NCBI GenBank assembly: GCA_029907475.1
Contig: JARYLU010000002.1
Location: 62,001 to 126,000, forward strand
Reading direction: 5' to 3'
DNA: 64,000 nt
From: Bacillota bacterium
GTDB lineage: Bacteria > Bacillota > DSM-12270 > Thermacetogeniales > Thermacetogeniaceae
The notes below the pieces were generated by a model. The model searched no databases. It was not told the DNA's origin and saw only the letters and a list, made by a program, of their open reading frames with translations. Made by a program: the position numbers and the translations under genes. This document shows positions 40,634 to 50,166 of this stretch, piece by piece; position 1 is the stretch's first letter, and the number at the start of each line of letters is the position of its first letter.

Positions 40634-41996
40634 CGTTTTTATTATCGGATGTTTTCTCATTTACTCGTCTTATCTGATTTATCTCCAACTCTGGAAAGGG
40701 CCTGCATTGAGTAATAATAGCGCAAACCCGCGCTCCTGGCTGCTGGAGAAGCGCGTGATCCGAGGAGGAATCTATGCACGTGAAGGCGAAAAAATAGCAG
40801 AAAGCATTCGCCTGGGAGAGAAAATATCAAGGTACTATCCATTTGGGTCCCTTTATGCTCATCTCGTTGGCTATCATACCCGGCGTTTAGGTAAAACGGG
40901 TTTAGAAGAAGTCTATGACCAAGAGCTTTTAGGCCTGAAAGGTTCGATTATAAAAAACTGGGTTGTACGATGGGGGTTAAAGGAAGTCCAGGGTAATGAC
41001 CTTCACCTTACGATTAGTCATAAACTCCAGGAAAGAGCCTGGCGCTTACTTGCACCTTACCACGGCGCGGCCGTTGTTCTCAATCCTCAAACTGGGGAAA
41101 TTCTGGCCATGGTGAGTACGCCGAGCTTTGATCCAAATGCTCAAAATCTTGAGGATAGCTGGGAGAAGCTCAAAAAGAGTCCGGAGCACCAGCTTTTGAA
41201 TAGGGCTACCGCCGGTTTATATCCACCCGGTTCGACAATGAAAATAGTGACCGCGGCAATTGGCGTTCAAGAGTTTCCTCAACTCCCAAATGATCGCTTC
41301 TTTTGTGAGGGGGAACTGGAAATTCAGGGAAGGCGTTTACGGGACCTCCGGGCACACGGATGGGTTAATTTAGACCGTGCACTGGCGGTATCTTGCAACA
41401 GTTATTTTGGTAGTTTGGGACTGCGGTTGGGAGCTAGCCGTTTTGCGAATGGACTCCGGGATTTTGGGTGGGGGGAGGGGGTTCCTTTTGAATTACCAGG
41501 AGCACCAATTCCTTTACGCGAAGAAAGTTTCTCGAATGCAAATGGCCTCGCTGAGGCTGCGATAGGACAGGGAGAAATACTTGTAAGCCCTTTATTTATG
41601 GCTCTTGTAACCGGTTCCCTCGGAAATGGCGGGGTAATGATGAAACCCTACTTGGTCCGCGAAATCCGGAGTCCCGAAGGTGCTGTGATTTGGAAAACCC
41701 AACCTCAAATTTTAAGGCGGGCCGTGCCCCCTGCGGTTGCGGCACGAGTACGGGAAGCAATGATTGAGGTTGTTGAGCGCGGTACGGGAACTGCTGCGAC
41801 TCTTCCGGGAATTCAGGTGGCGGGTAAAACCGGTTCTGCGGAGAACCCGGAAGGCCCGCCTCATGCCTGGTTTATCGCCCTTGCTCCCGCCGCGCAACCT
41901 CGCGTTGTAGTATGCGTTTTAATCGAGCACGGAGGGCAGGGGGGCAAAGTAGCGGCCCCTATTACCCGGGAATTGCTGGAACTTGCCTTATCCTGA
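40608..41996 (+). CDS. Class B penicillin-binding protein (PbpA-like transpeptidase)
   Basis: 462 residues, anchored by one N-terminal helix (about 9-27). The three active-site motifs are S209-T-M-K, S262-C-N and K407-T-G. There is no glycosyltransferase domain and no PASTA repeats; the short dimerisation domain resembles PbpA of the actinobacterial rodA-pbpA pair. It crosslinks peptidoglycan together with the SEDS polymerase encoded just upstream. ATG 40608 lies inside the end of that gene, which indicates coupled translation. Confidence 0.92.
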   Translation: MQDSIRKFSVFIIGCFLIYSSYLIYLQLWKGPALSNNSANPRSWLLEKRVIRGGIYAREGEKIAESIRLGEKISRYYPFGSLYAHLVGYHTRRLGKTGLEEVYDQELLGLKGSIIKNWVVRWGLKEVQGNDLHLTISHKLQERAWRLLAPYHGAAVVLNPQTGEILAMVSTPSFDPNAQNLEDSWEKLKKSPEHQLLNRATAGLYPPGSTMKIVTAAIGVQEFPQLPNDRFFCEGELEIQGRRLRDLRAHGWVNLDRALAVSCNSYFGSLGLRLGASRFANGLRDFGWGEGVPFELPGAPIPLREESFSNANGLAEAAIGQGEILVSPLFMALVTGSLGNGGVMMKPYLVREIRSPEGAVIWKTQPQILRRAVPPAVAARVREAMIEVVERGTGTAATLPGIQVAGKTGSAENPEGPPHAWFIALAPAAQPRVVVCVLIEHGGQGGKVAAPITRELLELALS

Positions 41997-42010
41997 GGGG
42001 GTTTATATAG

Positions 42011-43828
42011 ATGGTTGGAACAATTTTAGGTAAGAGATACGAGATTCTTGCAAAGCTTGGTTCCGGAGGCATGGCCCACGTTTACCAGGCCAGGTGCACG
42101 ATCTTGAACCGGATCGTGACCGTAAAAATTCTACGCGCCGAGTTAGCAGAGGATAAGGAATTCGTCAACCGGTTTCAGCGTGAGGCCCAGACCGTTGCGA
42201 GTCTTTCTCACCCGAATATTGTAAGTATATATGACGTTGGAGAAGAAAACGGGGTTCCCTACCTTGTGATGGAGTACGTAGAGGGATCCAATCTCAAAGA
42301 AATTGTTCAAAGGGAGGGGTCGCTTTCCCCGGCAGAAGTAATTAATATCGGGACCCAGGTTTGTGCTGCGCTTACCCATGCTCATGAAAGGGGAATCATT
42401 CATCGAGACATTAAACCCCATAACATTTTAGTGACACCAACGGGGCGGGTGAAAGTAACGGATTTCGGATTGGCAAGGGTTCTCTCTCTGCCCAGCGCCA
42501 CTCAATCGGGGTCGGTGATGGGTTCGGTTCATTATTTTTCTCCGGAACAAGCGCGGGGTGAAGAGGCAGGACCGAAATCAGATCTCTATTCTTTGGGAAT
42601 CGTCCTTTACGAATTGGCGACAGGGCGCGTACCTTTTCGCGGTGATAATCCGATTTCGGTGGCTCTCAAACACTTACAAGAGCCGCCTCCGCTGCTCAGC
42701 AAAGAGAAGCCCATGATTCCTCGGGGGTTGGAAGAGATTATTTTGAAGGCGATGGCAAAAAAGCCGGAGCAGCGTTTTATCTCCGCAAGAGAAATGCAAA
42801 AGGCGTTAGCAGAAGGGTTTGTTGCGGAACTGGATGACTTGAATGAGAATCACGGCATGGGTTTCCCCCGCCCAACTTTTGAGAAACCGGAAGGTTTTGC
42901 GCGCTGGCGCCGCCTCCATCCTGCTGCGTGGGTGGCACTGGCGGTTTTCCTGCTCATGCTCGCGGCAGGAAGTGTTTGGGCTGCATCGAGCTGGTTTTTT
43001 ACAAAGGATGTAGCCACTCCTTCCCTTACCGATATTCCCTTTGCGGAGGCGGAATCGAAAATCAAAGCTATGGGGCTTCGCTGCCAGGTCCATAAAATCT
43101 ATGATTCTCATGTTCCTGCCGGGATTGTTACACGGCAGAGCCCGCTGCCAGGAACCCCTGTGAAAAAGGGGCGTATTGTTGAGTTATGGGTTAGTAAAGG
43201 GCCTCGCCTCGTGTGGTTGCCCGATGTAAGGGGTTATCCCCTAAGAGAAGCAAAGACTCTCCTTGCGAACGCAGGTTTTCAGGTTAAAGTGGAAGAAGCA
43301 TATAACGAGGAGGTTCCAGCGGAGGCCGTTGTGAGGCAGGTACCTGCCGGGGATCGGGAGGTATCCGAGGGACATGAGGTGCGTTTGGTGGTTAGCAAGG
43401 GGCCACCCCCCGGAAATCTTGTGATGCCCTCCTTGCTCGGCCTTAATGTCGAGCAGGCCCGTGTGGTCCTGGACGGCCTGGGGCTTGTTTTGGGTGAAAT
43501 TAGGGAAGAAACAAGTGTTGACTATCCAGAGGGAATTATTTTCAGCCAAAGTATTAGCCAGGGCACGCCGGTCCGCTCCGGCGAGGTCGTTAACGTTACC
43601 CGAAGCAAGGGCCCCGGCCCGCAGCAGCGAATTGTTCCATTAGAATTAAAAGTGCGTGACTCTGGAGAAGTCAAGATCGTCGTCCAGGATGCGCGGGGGA
43701 CACGTGTTGATTATCAGCAATTCCACAAGGCAGGGGAGAAGGTTAAGAAAGAAATAACTGTCTTTGGTTCCGGGGAGATCCAGGTCTATTTCCAGGGCCA
43801 ACTGTTTGATAAATACTCCATAGATTAG
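42011..43828 (+). CDS. prkC: PASTA-domain serine/threonine protein kinase (PrkC/PknB-like)
   Basis: 605 residues. The kinase domain (about 10-270) has the glycine loop GSGGMAHVY, the ATP-binding Lys39, HRDIKPHN and DFGLAR. A single membrane helix (about 307-325) is followed by three extracellular PASTA repeats (about 335-540), each ending in a SKGP-like motif, and a 60-residue beta-rich tail. Such kinases sense muropeptides or lipid II and control wall growth and spore germination. Likely partners are the two FHA proteins of the same operon. No PP2C phosphatase gene is in the cluster. Confidence 0.94.
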   Translation: MVGTILGKRYEILAKLGSGGMAHVYQARCTILNRIVTVKILRAELAEDKEFVNRFQREAQTVASLSHPNIVSIYDVGEENGVPYLVMEYVEGSNLKEIVQREGSLSPAEVINIGTQVCAALTHAHERGIIHRDIKPHNILVTPTGRVKVTDFGLARVLSLPSATQSGSVMGSVHYFSPEQARGEEAGPKSDLYSLGIVLYELATGRVPFRGDNPISVALKHLQEPPPLLSKEKPMIPRGLEEIILKAMAKKPEQRFISAREMQKALAEGFVAELDDLNENHGMGFPRPTFEKPEGFARWRRLHPAAWVALAVFLLMLAAGSVWAASSWFFTKDVATPSLTDIPFAEAESKIKAMGLRCQVHKIYDSHVPAGIVTRQSPLPGTPVKKGRIVELWVSKGPRLVWLPDVRGYPLREAKTLLANAGFQVKVEEAYNEEVPAEAVVRQVPAGDREVSEGHEVRLVVSKGPPPGNLVMPSLLGLNVEQARVVLDGLGLVLGEIREETSVDYPEGIIFSQSISQGTPVRSGEVVNVTRSKGPGPQQRIVPLELKVRDSGEVKIVVQDARGTRVDYQQFHKAGEKVKKEITVFGSGEIQVYFQGQLFDKYSID

Positions 43829-43850
43829 ATGGGGGCGAGAGGAGGTATTC

Positions 43851-44726
43851 ATGCAGGAGGGATTAATTGTTAAAGGTTACGGGGGTTTCTATTTTGTTCG
43901 AGCAAACCAGGAACTCTGGCGGTGCCGGGGGCGGGGCCGCCTTCAGTTTCAAGAGCAATGTCTATTGCCTGGTGATCGTGTCTTGTTTGCGCCGTTAGAG
44001 GGAGGAACAGGAGTCATTGAGACCATCTTGCCTCGCAAAAACACCCTGCGGCGCCCTGCCATCGCAAACGTGAATCAAGTGATTTTAGTTTTTTCCCTGG
44101 CGCGACCTGTTCCGGACTTAAAATTACTGGATCGCCTCCTCGTCCTATGTGGTATCGAAAAAATAGACGCAGTCATCTGCTTCAACAAAGTGGATCTTGC
44201 CGACAAGGAAGATGCAGCTGATTTAGCATCTCTTTACGGGAGGGTAGGCTATGAGGCGATTCTTGTCTCCGCGCTCCAGGCAAGGGGACTTGAAAGTTTA
44301 CGCCAATTAATTAAAAATAAGATTTCTGTTTTAGCCGGACCTTCAGGTGCCGGGAAATCTACGCTCCTCAATGCACTGGAGCCGGGTCTCTCTTTAAAAA
44401 CGGGACAGGTTAGCAAAAAGTTGAAAAGAGGAAGGCATACTACAAAATATGTAGAACTCTTACCAATCGCAGGGGGTTTAGTTGCTGATACCCCTGGTTT
44501 TAGTAATTTAGATTTACCTCGCCTCGAAAGAACAGAACTCGGTTTTTATTTTCCGGAAGTTTACGAATTATCGAAGGGGTGCCGGTTTCATGATTGTTTG
44601 CACATGCGTGAGCCTGACTGTGCGGTAAGGGCCGCTCTTGCCGAAGGATTGGTAAGTCCCGCCCGTTATCAAAACTATTTAAGTATGCTTTCGGAAGTGC
44701 TTGCTAAGGAGCGGATTTACGAATGA
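43851..44726 (+). CDS. rsgA: Ribosome small-subunit GTPase RsgA
   Basis: 291 residues. An N-terminal OB fold is followed by a circularly permuted GTPase: NKVD near residue 118, the P-loop GPSGAGKS near 163 and DTPGF near 211. The C-terminal zinc site is CRFHDCLHMREPDC near 244. It helps 30S maturation. ATG 43851 follows GAGGAGGT. The four-base overlap with rpe and its position after the PASTA kinase are the standard order in Firmicutes. Confidence 0.95.
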   Translation: MQEGLIVKGYGGFYFVRANQELWRCRGRGRLQFQEQCLLPGDRVLFAPLEGGTGVIETILPRKNTLRRPAIANVNQVILVFSLARPVPDLKLLDRLLVLCGIEKIDAVICFNKVDLADKEDAADLASLYGRVGYEAILVSALQARGLESLRQLIKNKISVLAGPSGAGKSTLLNALEPGLSLKTGQVSKKLKRGRHTTKYVELLPIAGGLVADTPGFSNLDLPRLERTELGFYFPEVYELSKGCRFHDCLHMREPDCAVRAALAEGLVSPARYQNYLSMLSEVLAKERIYE

Positions 44727-45415
44727 AAATCGAACTTTCTCCATCTATTTTAACAGCCGATTTTAGTAATCTTGCAACTCAAATTCACCTCTGCGAAAAG
44801 GGTGGGGCAGATTCCTTGCATTTAGATATTATGGACGGGTATTTTGTTCCAAACCTTACCTTTGGACCACCGGTCGTGGCGTCGCTCCGGAAAATCACCA
44901 GGGTTCCCTTTGATATTCACCTGATGGTGCAGGAGCCTGAACGCTTTCTGGAGGCCTTTGCCGCGGCGGGGGGAAGCAGTTTAACCGTTCATGCCGAGTC
45001 CTCCCCTCACCTTCACCGCTTGGTCAAAGCGATCAAAAAGTTGGGTTTAAAGGCCGGTGTTGCATTAAATCCTGCCACTCCTCTTAATATGCTGGACTTT
45101 ATTTTGGAAGAGGTTGATTTAGTTTTGTTAATGACTGTAAATCCGGGGTGGGGAGGGCAGGATTTTATTCCTCAGATGTACAGGAAGATTGAAAAATTAA
45201 GAAACAGAATTTTAGAGGAGAAGCTTCCGGTAGACATTCAGGTTGACGGGGCAATTAACCGTGCCACCCTGGAAGGGGTTGTTACTGCTGGAGCAAATCT
45301 CCTCGTTATCGGTTCTGCTCTGTTTAACGAAAAAGACCTTGTGGGAGCCCTCCACGCGTACCGGAACCAGGCAGAGGAAGCTTTTATCAAGAGCCGGTGG
45401 GGGAAGAACGGTTAA
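44723..45415 (+). CDS. rpe: Ribulose-phosphate 3-epimerase
   Basis: 230 residues, a TIM barrel. Metal ligands lie in HLDIMDG (near residue 34) and HLMV; MTVNPGWGGQ near 138 and the DGAIN segment near 176 complete the active site. It interconverts ribulose 5-phosphate and xylulose 5-phosphate, feeding the riboflavin operon that follows with its ribulose 5-phosphate substrate. ATG 44723 overlaps the rsgA stop. Confidence 0.96.
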   Translation: MKIELSPSILTADFSNLATQIHLCEKGGADSLHLDIMDGYFVPNLTFGPPVVASLRKITRVPFDIHLMVQEPERFLEAFAAAGGSSLTVHAESSPHLHRLVKAIKKLGLKAGVALNPATPLNMLDFILEEVDLVLLMTVNPGWGGQDFIPQMYRKIEKLRNRILEEKLPVDIQVDGAINRATLEGVVTAGANLLVIGSALFNEKDLVGALHAYRNQAEEAFIKSRWGKNG

Positions 45416-45468
45416 GCCCGAAAACCCTTCCGCCATTCAATGGAGAAAAACCGGAAAGCAACGTGTGG

Positions 45469-45498
45469 TTGACGGATTTCAAGGAGGAGGTGTACAAT
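45469..45498 (+). promoter_or_regulatory. Sigma-A promoter of the riboflavin operon
   Basis: TTGACG (45469-45474) and TACAAT (45493-45498) lie 18 bases apart. Transcription from about 45505 would include the whole FMN aptamer. Confidence 0.7.
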
Positions 45499-45544
45499 TA
45501 TAACTGGTGTAAAAAAGTAAAAAGATGAGCAAGAAATTTGAACC

Positions 45545-45770
45545 TAAAGGTTCCTTCGGGGGCAGGTGGAATTCCGCACCGGCGGTGATACCTTGCAGTG
45601 AGGTTAAGCCCGCGAGTCCAGCACTCAATGGTCAAGCATATCTTTCGAACCTCAGTTTTTTAAAAAATTTTAGCTCAAGTTTTTCTTCTTAAGTTACCCA
45701 TATTTGTGAGTGCTGGATTGATCCGGTGAGAATCCGGAGCCGACAGTTAAAGTCTGGAGGGGAGAGGGGA
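45545..45770 (+). promoter_or_regulatory. FMN riboswitch (RFN element) with a large internal insertion
   Basis: The conserved blocks read in order: TTCGGGGGCAGGTGGAATTCC, ACCGGCGGTGATA, AAGCCCGCGAGTCC, then GGATTGATCCGGTGAGAATCC, AGCCGACAGTTAAAGTCTGGA (each spanning the given core, 45554-45760). FMN binding stops expression of ribD-ribE-ribBA-ribH. The variable arm is unusually long: TCCAGCACTCA (45617-45627) pairs with TGAGTGCTGGA (45707-45717) and encloses a 79-base AT-rich loop. A terminator follows at 45802. Confidence 0.93.
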
Positions 45771-45801
45771 TCTCTTTTGTGTCTTGATCCTTTCCGAAAC
45801 C

Positions 45802-45828
45802 TCCCGGGCCCCTGGCTCCGGGATTTTT
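45802..45828 (+). terminator. Terminator of the FMN riboswitch
   Basis: TCCCGG (45802-45807) pairs with CCGGGA (45818-45823), with GCC/GGC paired inside a short loop, followed by five T. It indicates control by transcription termination rather than only by masking the ribosome binding site. Confidence 0.8.
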
Positions 45829-45866
45829 AATGATCAGGAAAAAACCTGGAGGATGAGGATGGTTTA

Positions 45867-46979
45867 GTGGAGAAAGAAGCTCTTTTGATGGAACGCGCAC
45901 TCGAATTGGCTGCTCTCGCCCGGGGGAAAACGAGTCCCAATCCGCTTGTGGGAGCAGTAGTAGTTAAAGATGGAGTGGTAGTCGGGGAGGGGTATCACCG
46001 GAAGGCCGGTACTCCCCACGCGGAAGTGCTCGCACTACAGCAGGCGGGTGAAAAAGCACGAAACGCAACCCTGTACGTTTCCCTGGAACCATGTTGTCAT
46101 TACGGACGCACTCCCCCCTGCACCGATGTTATTATCCGGTCGGGGATTAAACAGATTTACGTTGCCACCCTGGACCCTAACCCCTTGGTAGCCGGAAAAG
46201 GTATCCGGACCTTACAAGAAGCAGGTATTGACGTTCGGGTGGGCCTTTTGGAAGCAGAGGCTCGCCGGCTGAATGAGGCCTTTTTTAAATATATTCTTTC
46301 GAGGCAGCCCTTTGTCACTCTCAAGGTAGCGATGAGTCTTGATGGGAAAATTGCTACTTGTACCGGTGATTCTCAGTGGATTACAGGGGAGGAGGCCCGG
46401 ACCTGCGTCCACCATCTGCGGGCAGAAAACGATGCTATCATGGTAGGTATCGGAACCGTACTTTCCGATGATCCTTTGCTTACCGTGAGGTTGCCGGGCG
46501 AAGATAAAAAACCATTGCGTGTCGTCGTAGACAGTATATTACGAATTCCTCTCAAAGCTCGCCTTGTCTTGACCGCACGGGAAGTACCAACAGTCATCGC
46601 TACGGTAAAAGGAAAAGGTCCGCCAGAAAAAAAGGAATTGCTAGCTGCTTCGGGGGTTGAAGTCTGGGAATTGCCGGAGCAAGAGGGCCGGATTAATCTT
46701 TCGTGTTTAATGGACGAGCTTGGCAAACGGGAAGTTTTAAGTGTTCTCCTCGAAGGGGGAAGCACTTTGAACGCAAGCAGCCTCGCAGCAAGTATCATTG
46801 ATAAATTTATTTTCTTTATCGCCCCGAAAATCATCGGAGGGGGCTCTGCCCCGGGGCCCTTTGGAGGGAGCGGCTTTAAAACTTTAAAGGATGCTTTTCG
46901 AATTTCCGAGATGCGTTATACCAAAGTTGGCGAAGATTTAATGATTACCGGATACCCGGAGAAACGGGTAGAGGAGTGA
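45867..46979 (+). CDS. ribD: Bifunctional riboflavin deaminase/reductase
   Basis: 370 residues. The N-terminal deaminase has the zinc motifs HAEVLAL (near residue 50) and PCCHYGRTPPC (near 75). The C-terminal reductase (about 145-365) has VAMSLDGKIA and EGGSTLN. It performs the second and third steps of riboflavin synthesis. GTG start 45867 follows CTGGAGGATGAGG. The stop lies five bases before the proposed ribE start. Confidence 0.95.
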   Translation: MEKEALLMERALELAALARGKTSPNPLVGAVVVKDGVVVGEGYHRKAGTPHAEVLALQQAGEKARNATLYVSLEPCCHYGRTPPCTDVIIRSGIKQIYVATLDPNPLVAGKGIRTLQEAGIDVRVGLLEAEARRLNEAFFKYILSRQPFVTLKVAMSLDGKIATCTGDSQWITGEEARTCVHHLRAENDAIMVGIGTVLSDDPLLTVRLPGEDKKPLRVVVDSILRIPLKARLVLTAREVPTVIATVKGKGPPEKKELLAASGVEVWELPEQEGRINLSCLMDELGKREVLSVLLEGGSTLNASSLAASIIDKFIFFIAPKIIGGGSAPGPFGGSGFKTLKDAFRISEMRYTKVGEDLMITGYPEKRVEE

Positions 46980-46984
46980 ACAAT

Positions 46985-47635
46985 TTGTTTACAGGTCTTG
47001 TAGAAGAAATAGGAATCGTCCGGAGTCTTGTAAAGGGTGAACTCTCGGCCTTCTTAACCTTAGAGGCCCGGAAGGTGCTCGACGGATTGCAAGAAGGGGA
47101 TAGTATTGCCGTAAACGGTGCCTGTCTTACGGTGACCGGCTTAACTTCAACCAGTTTAACGGTGGATGTGATGGCGGAAACCCTTTCAAAAACAAACCTC
47201 GCGCTTTTGAGCCCGGGCGCTGGGGTTAACCTGGAGCGCGCGCTTAAAATAGGCGGGAGGATGGGTGGCCACTTTGTTACGGGACACGTAGATGCAACCG
47301 GAGTTATCTTGAGTTCACGGGTAAGAGGGATTGCCACTGATGTCTGGATCAAAGCTTCCCCGGAGCTGGAAGAATTTATAGTGCCCCAGGGTTCTATCGC
47401 CCTGGACGGGGTAAGCCTGACCGTTGCAGATTTAAAGCCAGGCGCTTTTATGGTAAGCCTGATCCCGCATACCCGAAAAATAACCACCCTGGGAAATAAA
47501 CAGGCCGGTGATCTTCTTAATATCGAAGCGGATCTGATCGGCAAATACATCAGCCACTTGCTCACAAGACGGGGTGTTGTTCAGAACCAGGAAATTACTC
47601 CGGAATTTTTAGCCGAGCACGGATTTTTTGATTGA
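46985..47635 (+). CDS. ribE: Riboflavin synthase, alpha chain
   Basis: About 216 residues made of two repeated lumazine-binding barrels, the first starting [10 protein letters not shown] and the second near residue 98. NGACLTV and DGVSLTV are the paired active-site segments. It dismutates two 6,7-dimethyl-8-ribityllumazines to riboflavin. TTG 46985 gives the canonical start and has GAGGAG at 46970-46975; the in-frame GTG 46976 is too close to that site. Confidence 0.95.
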   Translation: MFTGLVEEIGIVRSLVKGELSAFLTLEARKVLDGLQEGDSIAVNGACLTVTGLTSTSLTVDVMAETLSKTNLALLSPGAGVNLERALKIGGRMGGHFVTGHVDATGVILSSRVRGIATDVWIKASPELEEFIVPQGSIALDGVSLTVADLKPGAFMVSLIPHTRKITTLGNKQAGDLLNIEADLIGKYISHLLTRRGVVQNQEITPEFLAEHGFFD

Positions 47636-47660
47636 CCAGATTACGAGGAGGAGCAAAAAC

Positions 47661-48875
47661 ATGGAACATTGCGAACAGTTTCACCGGATCGAGGAAGCCC
47701 TTGAAGAAATTAAAGCGGGACGCATGGTTATTGTCGTTGATGACGAAGACCGGGAAAACGAAGGGGATCTTGTGATGGCCGCCGAAAGGGTTAAACCCGA
47801 AGCTGTTAACTTTATGGCTACCTATGGAAGAGGGCTGATCTGTATGCCAATTATTGGGAAGCGTCTGGATGAATTGGAGATCCAGCCGATGGTGGCCCAA
47901 AATACGGAAAGTTTAGAAACAGCATTTACAGTTTCTGTGGATGCTGCTGCTGTTACAACAGGAATTTCTGCTTATGAACGCGCCCTAACAATCCGAACCA
48001 TCCTTGATCCAAAGACAAAACCGCATGATTTGCGGCGGCCCGGTCACGTTTTTCCCCTGCGCGCGAAAGAAGGCGGTGTCTTAAGAAGAGCTGGCCACAC
48101 GGAGGCGGCCGTGGACCTGGCACGCCTTGCCGGTTTTTACCCCGCTGGCGTCATTTGCGAAATCATGAATGAAGATGGGACAATGGCGCGGGTTCCGGAA
48201 CTGCTCGACTTTGCCAAAAAACACGGTTTAAAAATTATCACCATTGCCGATTTAATCGAGTACCGGCGCCGCACGGAAAAATTGATCAGGAAGGTAGCCG
48301 CCACATTGCTCCCCACCAAATACGGTGAATTTCAGGCCATCGCGTATGAGACTATTCTGGACCGCAACTGCCATCTCGCGCTGGTAAAAGGTGAAATCCG
48401 GGCCCACCAGCCGGTTCTCACCCGGGTCCATTCGGAGTGCTTGACCGGGGATGTTTTCGGATCTCTGCGCTGCGATTGCGGCGAGCAGTTGGCCCAGGCC
48501 CTCCGGATGATTGCGCGGGAGGGAACCGGAGTCCTTTTATATATGCGCCAGGAGGGGAGAGGAATTGGTTTGCCTAATAAAATAAAGGCATATAGGCTCC
48601 AAGATAAAGGGTGCGATACCGTTGAAGCCAACGAGCTGCTTGGCTTTCCTCCGGATCTGCGGGATTACGGGTTTGGCGCTCAAATTCTTGTGGATTTGGG
48701 TTTAAAAAAGATCCGGTTGCTGACAAATAACCCCCGGAAAATCGCCGGTTTGGAAGGATACGGGTTAGAAATCGTAGAAAGAGTTCCGATTGAAATTCCT
48801 CCCCTTGAGGAAAATCACCGTTATTTAAAAACAAAAAAAGAGAAATTAGGGCACCTTTTGGCCCTGAAAAACTAG
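47661..48875 (+). CDS. ribBA: Bifunctional DHBP synthase / GTP cyclohydrolase II
   Basis: 404 residues. The N-terminal RibB part (about 1-200) has [11 protein letters not shown] near 32, which binds the metal and ribulose 5-phosphate. The C-terminal RibA part has the zinc cysteines in [18 protein letters not shown] near 265 and the GTP-site RQEGRGIGL near 300. It makes both branch precursors of riboflavin. ATG 47661 follows GAGGAGGAG; the longer frame start at 47628 lacks a ribosome binding site. Confidence 0.96.
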   Translation: MEHCEQFHRIEEALEEIKAGRMVIVVDDEDRENEGDLVMAAERVKPEAVNFMATYGRGLICMPIIGKRLDELEIQPMVAQNTESLETAFTVSVDAAAVTTGISAYERALTIRTILDPKTKPHDLRRPGHVFPLRAKEGGVLRRAGHTEAAVDLARLAGFYPAGVICEIMNEDGTMARVPELLDFAKKHGLKIITIADLIEYRRRTEKLIRKVAATLLPTKYGEFQAIAYETILDRNCHLALVKGEIRAHQPVLTRVHSECLTGDVFGSLRCDCGEQLAQALRMIAREGTGVLLYMRQEGRGIGLPNKIKAYRLQDKGCDTVEANELLGFPPDLRDYGFGAQILVDLGLKKIRLLTNNPRKIAGLEGYGLEIVERVPIEIPPLEENHRYLKTKKEKLGHLLALKN

Positions 48876-48890
48876 AGAGGAGAAAAGCCG

Positions 48891-49376
48891 GTGTTTAAAA
48901 TGTTCGAAGGAAAACTTTTAGGTCAGGGATTGCGCTTTGGGATCGTTGTCTCCAGATTTAACGAATTTATTACAAATCGTCTTCTTGGTGGGGCCATTGA
49001 TATCCTCCGGAGACATGGAGTAACTGAGGATGATATTGAGGTGGCGTGGGTACCCGGTGCCTTCGAAATACCCCTCGCGGCAAAAAAAATGGTTGGGCGC
49101 CGTTATGACTGCGTAATCTGTCTTGGTGCTGTGATCAGAGGTGCCACACCCCACTTCGATTATATTGCCAGTGAAGTCACCAAGGGAATTGCCCAGGTCG
49201 GACTGGAGACCGGAGTTCCCGTCGTTTACGGTTTAATTACCGCGGATACTCTCGAACAGGCGATCGAGCGGGCGGGGACAAAGGCGGGGAATAAAGGTTC
49301 AGAGGCGGCCCTTACGGCGCTTGAAATGGTTAATCTTTTCCGGGAACTGCAACATAATCAAGGATTCCAGGTGTAA
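48891..49376 (+). CDS. ribH: 6,7-dimethyl-8-ribityllumazine synthase
   Basis: 161 residues. [18 protein letters not shown] and [13 protein letters not shown] are the conserved active-site blocks. The protein forms icosahedral or pentameric shells in relatives. GTG 48891 follows AGAGGAGA at eight bases; ATG 48900 is a possible shorter start. It ends the riboflavin operon; the next reading frame begins immediately as a truncated gene. Confidence 0.96.
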   Translation: MFKMFEGKLLGQGLRFGIVVSRFNEFITNRLLGGAIDILRRHGVTEDDIEVAWVPGAFEIPLAAKKMVGRRYDCVICLGAVIRGATPHFDYIASEVTKGIAQVGLETGVPVVYGLITADTLEQAIERAGTKAGNKGSEAALTALEMVNLFRELQHNQGFQV

Positions 49377-49380
49377 GGAG

Positions 49381-49752
49381 AGTGTTCCGGTAATTATTGT
49401 GCGGGGGAACTGCGATGCTGAGGTTGATCAACTCCTGATCAAGTGGCCGCTTCAAGCACCCTATACCTTTCTCCAAATAGAAGGCCTGCGCTTTTTAGTA
49501 ACTCACGGGCACCAGGTGCTGCCAGAAGAGTTGCAGGCGCAGGCGCAACGGTATCGGGTTAAATTGCTTATCTCCGGACACGCTCATCTTTCAGAAATCA
49601 GAAAAGAAAAAGGAGTCATTTTCCTTAATCCCGGTTCTCCCGCTCTACCAAAAGATGCTTTCCCAAGACCTACCGTTGCCCTGGTGGATGGGGGGAGCGT
49701 CCGTCTGATGGACGTAGAAACCGGCCAAAACCTGAAGGAAGTTTTAATTTAA
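49381..49752 (+). pseudogene. N-terminally truncated YfcE/MJ0936-type phosphodiesterase
   Basis: The frame encodes the C-terminal two thirds of a metallophosphoesterase: VIIVRGNCD, VTHGHQVLPEEL and LISGHAHLSE give three of the metal-binding blocks. The first half, with the Asp-x-His and Gly-Asp ligands expected in the 40-60 missing residues, is absent. Family members have about 155-185 residues. The frame is open upstream only inside ribH, in a different frame; the first in-frame start after ribH is GTG 49399, within the conserved core. It is most simply a remnant left by a deletion next to ribH. Confidence 0.75.
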
Positions 49753-49760
49753 ATGATACG

Positions 49761-49949
49761 TTAAAGGGCGCGTTTTACTTTCCCTGCTTTGAGGCAGCGG
49801 GTACAAACCTTCAGACGAACGGGCCTTCCGTTGATTACCGTTCTTACAGGTTGCAAATTCGGCGACCAGTTCCTTTTTGTGCGGATGTGGGAATGGCTCA
49901 CCTGCATTCCAACCCTTACTCCTTTTCCGCAAATGGCACATTTTGCCAT
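49761..49949 (-). CDS. rpmB: 50S ribosomal protein L28
   Basis: 62 residues, complete. The zinc-type version with CAICGKG near residue 4 and [10 protein letters not shown] near 49 is present, plus the [11 protein letters not shown] core. ATG 49949 follows GAAGGGAGGG. It is divergent from asp23, the standard order in Firmicutes. Confidence 0.97.
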   Translation of the reverse strand: MAKCAICGKGVRVGMQVSHSHIRTKRNWSPNLQPVRTVINGRPVRLKVCTRCLKAGKVKRAL

Positions 49950-49979
49950 CTTTTAATACCCTCCCTTCTCACAAACCTT

Positions 49980-50009
49980 ATTCTAACAGATAGATTGCCC
50001 TCCTGACAA
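49980..50009 (-). promoter_or_regulatory. Sigma-A promoter of rpmB
   Basis: On the minus strand, TTGTCA (complement of 50004-50009) and TAGAAT (complement of 49980-49985) lie 18 bases apart, about 30 bases before the rpmB start. Confidence 0.65.
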
Positions 50010-50062
50010 GAAAAATAGTGAAAAAACGCTCCGTTCCGGTCAGACCCAACAAGCTGTTATGT

Positions 50063-50092
50063 TTGACCGTGCTTTAAAAAACGGGGTATAAT
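50063..50092 (+). promoter_or_regulatory. Sigma-A promoter of asp23-fakA
   Basis: TTGACC (50063-50068) and a perfect TATAAT (50087-50092) lie 18 bases apart. It would serve asp23, fakA and probably recG. Confidence 0.75.
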
Positions 50093-50166
50093 CTGGAAGG
50101 AAAATTAAAAATTGAAAGCGAAATAAGGTTTACGTGGCAGAAAAGCCGCATTGAGGAGGCCGAAGG

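Noticed and set aside
49321-49380. TTG 49321 as a true start of the phosphodiesterase
   Set aside because: The 20 extra residues are the ribH coding sequence in another frame and show no phosphodiesterase similarity; the metal-binding first half is still missing.
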